Of a stretch of DNA of 22,434 nt, positions 11,145-20,700 are shown in pieces (position 1 is the stretch's first letter; each line of letters opens with the position of its first letter). The notes below the pieces were generated by a model. That model was not told the DNA's origin. It did no database searches and saw only the letters and a list, made by a program, of their open reading frames with translations. The position numbers were made by a program, and so were the translations under genes. Origin of the DNA: Botryllus schlosseri (Eukaryota; Chordata; Ascidiacea; Stolidobranchia; Styelidae); contig ATSW01009443.1 of the NCBI GenBank assembly GCA_000444245.1, positions 1 through 22,434 on the forward strand. Reading direction: 5' to 3'.

Positions 11145-11257
11145 AAACCAATTTCTCCTTATCTTAAACGGTACATGCAGGACCTAGGCTACTTGTAGAG
11201 ACCTACATATGTACAAACTACTGGATTTTCTAAATCCGCATCTACAACTATAAGACT

Positions 11258-11326
11258 GCTTTACAAACCAGTAGTTAGTTGACCGTCAACTAACTATATT
11301 GCCAGTTTATACAAGTTTAACGCACA
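11258..11326. repeat. Palindrome-bearing inverted repeat, right member
   Basis: TAGTTAGTTGA, a 3-nt centre and TCAACTAACTA form a perfect palindrome at 11272-11296. The segment is the reverse complement of 9205-9270 with mismatches. It sits about 230 bp beyond the ferroxidase poly(A) signal. Confidence 0.65.
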
Positions 11327-11559
11327 GTAATGATGCTGGTTCGGTTCTTTTATATGGGAAATGCATTGCTTCGCTAATAGGTATTTTCACCTGTCAAGAC
11401 ACAATGCAACAGACGAGAAGGTGTGGAATAGTCGACACACCAAAATCTGTCAATCCAATTGCTCATCATAGTAGCCACCAGTATAGAGCAAGGCACTCCA
11501 AACCACACAAAACAGTCTTTTGAAGAAATGACAAAAAGCGTACGAGCATAAATTCAGAA

Positions 11560-11565
11560 TTTATT
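11560..11565 (-). terminator. Poly(A) signal AATAAA of the ferroxidase gene
   Basis: AATAAA on the minus strand, 60 nt beyond the TGA at 11628-11626. It is the only consensus hexamer this close to the stop and fixes a short 3' UTR of roughly 80-100 nt. Confidence 0.75.
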
Positions 11566-11625
11566 TCAGCCTAATCACGAAAGTAATTTATGACAAACAA
11601 GTGATCCCATTCACACAACATCGTT

Positions 11626-11788
11626 TCATTTCGGACGAACTGTGTAGACGGCGTTCATTCCCGCAGCCACGTGATCGTTTACGTGACAATGCACCAACCA
11701 ATCCCCGACATCGTCAGTTTTCATGACTACAGTTCCCACTTTTCCAGGGAACAGATTGAAGACATCGCTGTGCGTCGTGTAGTCAGAT
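11626..11788 (-). CDS. Ferroxidase exon 14: HCHxxxHxxxxM site and stop
   Basis: After [27 protein letters not shown], then [20 protein letters not shown], then YTVRPK and TGA. HCH gives two cluster His and the type 1 Cys; the next His and Met complete type 1; Asp of HVND is the iron-site Asp. It ends four residues after YTV, with no transmembrane or GPI segment. Confidence 0.97.
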
Positions 11789-14700
11789 CTGAAGTAATTG
11801 CAACGTACGAGGTAAGTTGAATGATACCAGTGGTGACCTCTGAGGAAGGCGAAGTAGTCGGTCGCATTGGGCCTCACTAGCGCAAGTAGATAATTATGTT
11901 TGTCTATAATTATATTAGGCTAATTAAGCTAAATTTCTGTAATCTAATTCTGATCTAAAATGCGAACTGTTTCTATGCTTTAATTTCAATTCCAATGTAA
12001 TTTCTGGTTTTCATCCCACCTAGAACAGTAGCCTATAGCGCAAAGCGAGCCAAGCCTGGTGTACAGACATTTGACATTCTCGTGCATGCTTATGAAAATG
12101 AACTGAATTCGATGTTTGGGGTTTTTAACTCTAGTTCGGAATGTGATTCAATGTCCAATTTTTTGCGAATTCAGTATTTGTAGTTCTAATCTCATTTCGG
12201 TCCAACTCTGTCTCGGGGTCCTCGGTCGATTTATGGGATTTAGATACGCCTCACTTGTTAGGAAACTAAGTATTTTGCAGAAGACTCCACTGACGGAGCT
12301 TACTCACGGCGCATTCGACTTACGTGTAATTAAACGCGTGTCCGTGAAAGTGTACCGTGTGCAAATCGACTTCGTTTCCAAGGCCGATTAAATGCCACGC
12401 TGCCGAGTCACCTTCTCTCATTTCCAGCCCCTCTAGATTTCCAATGCGACCATTAATTGCTGCAGAATGAATGATAAGCATGTTAAACACCGCCTATCCC
12501 TATGTGACTGAACTGTGAAACAGATTTCATTCATTTTATTCGATTGTATGCCCATTCTATGAACGAACCACTCAATAAAATAATGACCCCCCCTATTACC
12601 ATGCATCAAATTGCTTTCCAAGAACTCTTCATTGTCCTTATCAAATACGTCAGGATAAACCTCTGCAAATTCTTCGAGATTCCTGTCCAGGTAGCGACTC
12701 TTGCTTTCGTCGAAGACAAGAAATAGCAAGAAGAATTCCGCGTCAAACCCCCGAGTTAATCCGCTCTGTGTTAAGCCTCCTGAAAGAAAACGTCTCTAGC
12801 AACATTTTACGACTAGAAAATAGTCAGGTTTTCCATATTGGATTAGAATTAGATCACCGGTGTTTCGCTCTGATTAGTCTGATTCGGTGTTTCTGAACCT
12901 TTTTAGCGCTCGCATCACTTGAGCTGCAGGAAGTGTTTTTCTTACCCCCTTCCTGGATCGAAAGAGCACTTTACCAGGCTGACCCCCAAAGCTGGTCTGG
13001 AGCCCTCGTAAGGTTTTCAACACAACTTATTTGAAGTTCAGGGGCGGAAAATATTTCAGCGACTAGAGATATAAATATCGAAGGTTTAGCCCAACGTGCT
13101 GTGTTTTGGGATCCAAATGATCCGGCGCCGATCTCACTGGCAATGCAGATTACGTGGTCGTCAGTACACCGAAATGTCATAGGTCCTGGTGGTCTGGTGT
13201 ACTGTGGTGGAATTTATGGCCGGAACCTGACAGTTCCTCAACGGAGGGTTTCACACTCCTGGAGTAAAGTACCCCCACGACCTCAAGCGAACATTTTCTC
13301 AATTCTGACAAAGGCTAGACTCATTTCTGCAACTGGTGATTTCTTTTTATTAGTCTACTATTCCTTTGTCGGAGGGGATGGTATCCAAATTGAAAGCAAA
13401 AATTCCCTGGAAACGAAATCGCGCGTATCGCGAAGAAAATCACTGATTTGAGGAAAGCAGCCCAATAACATTCGACTTATATTGATTTGCGAAATATTTT
13501 TCGTTCCTAAATAGCGTATAACTTCACAATGCATCTCGTACCTCATATACTTTAGTGCTTCGTACCGCCAATAAGGCGTTCACGGACCCTGGTTAAGAGT
13601 TAAGGTTAATTATACCACAGTGAGTTATCTAGGCGTCCAAGTATGGTCGCTAGGATTGAAGACGGTCCATCACACCATAGATAACGAACCTACGGGTGGA
13701 TGTGCAACACTAGACTGCATGCTTGGTCGACCAGAGTTCACAAGCCTCGTAAACAATATGGCGATGTTGTAGTTCGCGACCCAGTGCGCGAAATTAATTA
13801 AAAGTGGTATTGAGCGAAAGCTACTGTCACGCTGACTGATTGCAAAGTCCAAAAATTAGCCGCAATACAATAACCATAACAATGAGCTATTGCCGCGCTC
13901 TGATTTTTACTGGCTAATTGATAAAATGGATAGGTTGCTTAATTGCACATCAAATTTAGTTCCCCTTCAACCCGTAGAAGCGCAGCTATTAGAGGATAGA
14001 AAATATTGAATTTATTTAAAAGCAATAAAAATGTTTACAAATTTTACTGGCTATACCCCATGAAATTGTTGGGTCGCCTAGAAACTATACGTACAAAATT
14101 TGGCTCAATTCCGATCCGTAGAAGCGAAAGTTTTGCAGTATAAAATTTTGTCACTGAAAAAAATAGTATTTACGGTGGGAAATTTTATCATTATACAGGG
14201 TTGTAACCAAGTCACAAGGTTCCGATTCACAAGTCTAATTGGCTCGAGTCAATTCCAATTCGCCACCGAGTCAAGTTCGAGTCCAACTCAGGGAGCAACG
14301 GCTCGAATCCGAGTCAGATTGTGCCGGTAATATGACTTGGTCCAGTCATGCGCCATGACTCAGTACAAGTCGAGTCAACACACTAAATGATTCCAGTCAA
14401 GTCCAGTCAACGAAAGATTGCGACTCGAGTCCGACTCGAGTCGAGTCATGACTCGGTCATCACAAGTCTGCATTTAGCTACAGTGTAATGATCCGCCATA
14501 CCTTTCCTACATATCCTAAGAGGTCCGACTAGTCCGCTGTAGGGATCCTTCTCCACGTCGACCCGCGACCCGTAGACTCCCACGTTGCAAGGGGGCTGAT
14601 CCGGGCCCGGAATCATTGCCCTCGGGATCTGTGCAGATATTCACACATTGATACCCATTCATGTTGACGACTACCCTAAATAGTCGTAATTAGTCACAAG

Positions 14701-17700
14701 TCATGCACAAGCAACCATGCTCATTGCCCGTATACCACGTAGTTACTAACCGATAAAAACAGGTCGGGCTCTATGGTTAGGGCTCCTTATGATCACCATA
14801 CTTTGGACAACCGTTTTTGAAAATGAACGCATGCACTTTTTATTCATCGCGAGATAATCAATCCGTATACATACCTCCCATATATATGTCATCCTAACCG
14901 GGATGTCGGATCCGTACAGGTAGGTGGCACGGAATTCCGTGACCTTCAGCCCTTCTGGATGGAGGTCAACGGGTATGTTGGTGAAGTTCGAGAAAACGAC
15001 CTGAAGAGGAAACTTGAAATATTGCAAGTGACGGGAATGGACTTGTGTACTGGATCAATAACACAAGATAATGCGAATTACCGAATTGCAAATGAGCTAA
15101 GACATAGGCTATATATTGGAGACCGAATCGAAATTTCAAAAGGACACAACTATGTTAGTCGAATCGCTCCGCTATGTGAATTATTCATACGTGTATGCAG
15201 AATTGCAGATAGCTTTCTTCACTTTTGCGATTTATGCGAGTTATGGGGTCTGTAATAGAGATTTTAAGTTTTTTTTACGATTTTGTTTGTCGCCTGGAAT
15301 CTATAAAGAAAACTTATGAAGGAAAGAGCAGGGTTTGCAATCATCATGCTACATAAGGGCTCGAAGGCCGGAGAAAATTCTGAATTTTTCGGTTCATCGG
15401 TCCAAAGTTGGACAACGAGAAATCTTCAACATTCCCAAGTCAGATTAGAACTATAGAATTACAGAATTCGTAAAAACTTGTAAATCGAATTATATGCCGC
15501 ATTTGCAGTAGATACAACAAAAATCATGTTCAGTTCATATCAAACAAGAGTTCCTTCTCATAAGCACGAGAATGGCATATAGAATTAGATAAGTGGGATT
15601 TCGCTCTACCAGGTCTAATCCAGCTGTTCTCCGACTTTTTTAGACACGCCCCCCCCCTTGATGATAGGGAAAAATTCCGCGCAAATATTAAGAGCAACAA
15701 AAACCAAAAACAGCAAGCAAAATCCCAATGCATAGTTTGATGGCATGGTTGGTTTTGTGTTGAGAGAATTCTCAAACATAAAGTTTGGACTACACACGGA
15801 GCAATAAGTATGTATAGATGATTGACAGACATGCCATTATAGCACCAGGTAACAGCTACACAAGTATACACCAGATAAATCTTAAGAGACCTCGTCTGGT
15901 CGGTGCAGGGCAATTATTACATTTATAATAGTAATATATTTAGGATATTTGCCGATGTTGAAACTTGGAAGTTTCGGCACAAATTAAATTCATTTCGAGT
16001 TCAAGAAACATAATTTCTGTCAGATGGCTTCGCACCCCCCTTTAGATGCTTTCACGTCCCAAGGGGGCGCCCCCCAATTTGAGAACCAATGGTCTAATGA
16101 GACAACTGATCGTCCCACTACCTTGATTATATCTCCTTCTTCCGCGCTAATAAGCGGACCCAATAATCCGAAATGTGCCGGTTTGGGTTTCCGGGCATTA
16201 AAAGTCGAGTCAGTGTATTCGTGATAGACAGCTTTCCAATACCGCGAACCTGCGTTGAGAGAACAGAAGTGAAGTTTGGCGCTAGACAGGGAACGATTGA
16301 AACAATATATGTTTACCGATGAACCTTCCTCTCTCTCGTTGGGTGAAAGCTGACAAATCGTGGTTCATAACGTCTTGTCCAGTTGGAGAATAATCCCATA
16401 TTTCCTCCGAAACGCCAATGTAGTATGTGCGGGTTGCTATTGGTTCGATATATTCGACATTTTCCGGGGATTCGGCGTGAAAAATATTGAAGACCTAGAG
16501 AAATGATTTTGACACAAAGTTAAAGTTGCAGTTCGCCACAATATATAAATGAAGAGACTTTAGGAGGTACCGAATTTCAATATGCGAATATTTTCGTCAT
16601 AAATACATTATCGATGCAACGAGGGGCCGTGTCACAAACAACAATTCACTACTCAAAATGTTTTGTGTTCTAAACATTGCATAATATAGTCATATTAAAA
16701 TAAACCCGAATATACGAATATAGAATCATTTATTACGGCAGAATTCGTGACCGTTGCCTGTTCGTATTCTGAAGCCGGAACCAAATATGCGAGATACCTT
16801 TCAATTCTCTACTAGTTGCTGACGATTACCCCTTAAGAGTGTCAGCCGAAAAATACTCGGTTTTGTGCATCAATACGAACATATTATTCAATTGTACATT
16901 GGTAATATATATATATGCCGCAAATAGGACAGTTATTGGGCTGAGCAATAATATTTGGAATAATTAATCTCTTCCGACTCTTGAAAGCTGTAACGATACC
17001 GGAAATGTCGCTTTTTATGATATGCAGACTAGTGAATGGAGCAGCGTTACCGAGAAGTACGTGACCATTCCCCCGACCAAATGGTCAGCGACGTGGCAAT
17101 ATGCTAATGCCCTCATTGGATAAGTTGGAATGATCCGAGCAGACGCGGTGGTATGAGGAAACGCGGACAAAACGTTTGTGTATTCATTCCTGCAAAAGAT
17201 ATGCGTGATCACGCTTCACGAATCAGGTATGGTCTCACATAACGGTAAGCGCCACCAATCAGACTCGGACAACTAGATGATTCTCGCTGTATAATTATAG
17301 AGGAATTAGTGCAGGGCTGACCAACCTTTTCAGCCAAAGGGCCACATTCAATTGACGAACTATTGCGCGGGCCACTAGCCGCGCGAAGCGTGAAAATTTT
17401 TTGAAGTTCATAGGTCAATAATATTGTCACTTGACTATATTGCGGGCCTGTTGTATATCGCTCGGCTCAGTTTGCGAGGACTGGGCTATTCGGCGCATGG
17501 ACATATCGATATCGAAAGCTGCGACCAACATGCGACAATCATTTCGTGCCTTGGTTTCATAGTCGACGGTCTCACTGCGAGCGGAAACGCAATGTCGCAT
17601 ATGTTGAACGACACTTTGTCTTGTAATCGCGCATATAGTTAGACTCAATCTGATACATTAGGTATTCTTCCATTTTCACAAAAGGGCAACAATATTAAAA

Positions 17701-20700
17701 ACAAGAAATCGAGTGACAACATGTTGCACCAAGCTTGTAGAAAATTATTACCTTTGATAAATCTATCGCAAATTATTCTGCTTTATTGTAGTGTACGAAG
17801 ATATTCCAATATGTGAATGGCTGATGGATCTGTCAATGCGTCGGAACTGATATTTTAGTCATCACCTCTCAAGTGTTGCGGCCAGACTAATCAAGTTTTT
17901 GGTTCGCCTTGCAAGTTCACAATCTGTGCAAACCATTTTTGATGATATTAGAAATTTCGGGCCACTCAAAACCTTCTCGCGGGCCACGGGTTGGCCGGCC
18001 CTGAATTAGTGCAAATGCCGGTAATCTAATTCTAATCTAATCAGTGAAATGTTTTAATTTTAGTCTAAAAGCTGGTTTTCCTGAAAATGCTACCGGAGAT
18101 CTGCATCGTACGAAACGAGTCAATGCACATGCACATGCACAGACACACATTTGCCATTCTCATGGGTATGGGAATAAACTTTGATTTTTGTTCCATATTT
18201 CTATAATTTGGGATTGTATTCAATTACCAAGTTTTTGAGAATTCGACGCAAGCGACGCTCGGTGTACGGACATTTGCCATTTTCATGTAGATCAGAATGA
18301 GCTGTCATTGGATGCGAACCGACTTCGATTTTTGTTGTATTTCTTTCCGATTCGGGATTGAATTCATTATCGAAGTCTCAATTTTTCTAACTCTATACTA
18401 ATTTAAAAAAACGGTGTAGTTCTAATCCTAATTCAATTAGCAAAAGCCGAAAAATTTCTAGTTTCCCAACTTTGCCTGCAATTGGTTCGAGAGACAGAAT
18501 ACTTACCGGAATTTAAAAGCCAGGCCTTCGATGGTGAACGAGTGCATATCGACTTCGGTTCCGATAGCCATGATGTGAATGTCGGATTCTACGTTAGTAG
18601 GAGTCGTCAATTGCAAATTACCGTACATCAGTCCGTTCATAGCTGCGAGAAGTTGGTCGTATACTCAGTGGTCAATCGCGGGGTTGTAATGACTCGAGTC
18701 GAGTCGCGGTGTTTTGGTGACTCGACTTGAATGGAGTCCTTTTCTTTAATTTCGGAATAAGACTCGACTTGAGTCAATTTGTGTATTGACTCGACTTGTA
18801 CTCGTGTCATTGCGTATGACTCGACCAGGTGGTGTGACTCGAGAGGCCAAGACGGGCCTTTCATTTCAACTTAAACGAATAGTGAAGCTAACAAATTATT
18901 GATAATCCGGCCATCAGCGCCAGTACTTGCAATATAGGCCAAAATCTGTTAAGAGTGAGGAAAACGAGCATATTGTTAATACGGAGCATTCGATATCACT
19001 CAAGTAGAGTTGAATAGTATATCCATATTAGCCGTTCACACTTTCATTTGTGTGCCTTGGAGTCGACTTTTATCAAAATATACACGAGCCAAGGCTGTGT
19101 CAACAAAATGAGTTTGTGTACCATCTAAAATAGTACATTGAACGCTCTCGAATTCGAAATTTCATGCTGGAGACGTCATATTTTGTGATACGATTGTAAA
19201 TACAGGATGTTCTTTTCCACTCTCTACTAGTTGCTGACGATTACCCCTGACGAGTGTCAGCCGAAAATATTCGGGTTCATTTCAATATGAATATACTATT
19301 CAATTGTGTATTGCAGTTCTGTAGGCCTACATCCAAATAGCTCTTCAAGTACTGAACAGTGAACACAATGACTTGGACACAGACTCGACTCTCTAGGCCT
19401 ACTCCTCGACTTGGGATCGGACTTGACTAGTTGGTGAATGCGAAATGAATCGAGTCTATAAACTCAGACAGTGAGATTGACTTGTGACTTGGTTACACAA
19501 CCCTGGTCAATCGTTATTTAGCAAAGATATAGGTTTTCGTGAATCTGATTTAATGATCAGCTAATCAAGATAATGTATCTATCTACGGATTGAATACGGA
19601 GCAAAGTAATGAGCTCTCATCCTAAGACATTTCGAACTTACAATGCATCAAGTTTGATTCCGTGAAATCGTCATCCAAGTTACTTCCCGGTGCAAGTTCG
19701 GACATATTCTCCTCGAGATAATGGCTCGAGTTTTCGTCGAACACCGTCAGTAGTATGTACAGTGAGTGCAGATTAATACGATTCAAATATTCATTCAGAT
19801 GTCCTGAAAAAACAAAATCGCACAGATTTCTTCAGCATCACATCTATAGGCCTATAACAGTCGGGACATTGTCTCATTTTGTGTGGTAGGCCTATGGTCA
19901 TTAGGGGTATTAAATATTTAGGTCAAAGCCATATGCACCCGCTTACAGACGTGGTACACTTTATGATGTGGGGCATACCTCGTTTGCAAATCAAGATTGG
20001 CCCGACCAATCCCGAGTTGGTATCTTTAACAGGATCTACGCTGCTGGTATAAATGTAAACGATGCAATTGGAATCTTTCGATGTCGGAGCTACACTTTTG
20101 GGAACGCTCCTATACAGAATAAAATTCTCGTCAAGTCACATCCGAAATTGACTTGACCGAGGGTCGTTTGAGTGCAACATCAAAGACGATACCAACCATT
20201 CGTAGGTATGAACTTCCCCTGGCCCAACGGGGGATGTGTCGTGATAGAAAACCCCGTGCGGTTCGATGTTGTAGGTCTGTAAAACGTAATCTTTTCTTTA
20301 TATGGAGAGTTGGACAGTAAGAGAGCTTTCAGCTTTCCAAATTAGATTCGAATTAGAATTACTGTATTCGCAAAAACTCGTAAATTGAGCTGAATTCCTG
20401 TTTACAACCAACACCAAGTTTTGTTCATATCAAATCAGAGTGCATTCTCAAACGCGTGAAAAGGGCAAATGTGCGTATATGTTAAAGACCTCCGTTACTA
20501 CTATCATTAGTACGTTCGCCGAAGCGGCCGGGTAGCCTGGTACGAAAGAGACAGATACAGCATGAGACATCACTACTATAACTGTCACAGGGAGCAGTAT
20601 AGAGCACGGCTACCACTCGGCACTCGCCTTATCTGGGCTCCTCATCGCCGATCCCACTGTACTAACAGTGTGTTTAAAAGCCCAGACACAGAGCAAGCCA

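Larger units (their letters stand above)
2789..11559. other. Intergenic region between DMRTA 5' end and ferroxidase 3' end
   Basis: No ORF here has a recognisable motif, and the longest (118 codons at 6654-7010, minus) has no features of a known family. The 5' UTR and promoter of DMRTA must begin just above 2788 but cannot be delimited. The repeats inside are listed separately. In 3281-3829, 4874-6229, 6248-7380, 7466-8915 and 9788-10581 I see nothing beyond AT-rich unique-looking sequence and faint traces of family R near 6480-6600. Confidence 0.6.

Noticed and set aside
9236-11296. Palindromes considered as a CRISPR-like or telomere-like array
   Set aside because: Only two units, in opposite orientation, in an animal genome; no spacing regularity.
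12116-12391. 91-codon plus-strand frame
   Set aside because: It overlaps family R and then runs antisense over ferroxidase exon 13; a shadow of the real exon.
12886-13280. Complete hAT-type element in intron 11 ending near 13260
   Set aside because: The proposed right end GGTTTCACACTCCTG does not pair with the left end, and the flanking 8-mers differ.
14355-14361. AP-1-like TGACTCA within the GACTCGAGTC array
   Set aside because: Expected by chance from decay of the repeat unit; no reason to see regulation.
15530-15913. 127-codon minus-strand frame with hydrophobic stretches
   Set aside because: It covers family R and the start of the 471-bp hAT-type MITE; not a host exon.
17424-17648. Overlapping 72-73-codon frames on both strands
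   Set aside because: They lie inside the 692-bp hAT element and show no transposase motif; treated as part of the element.
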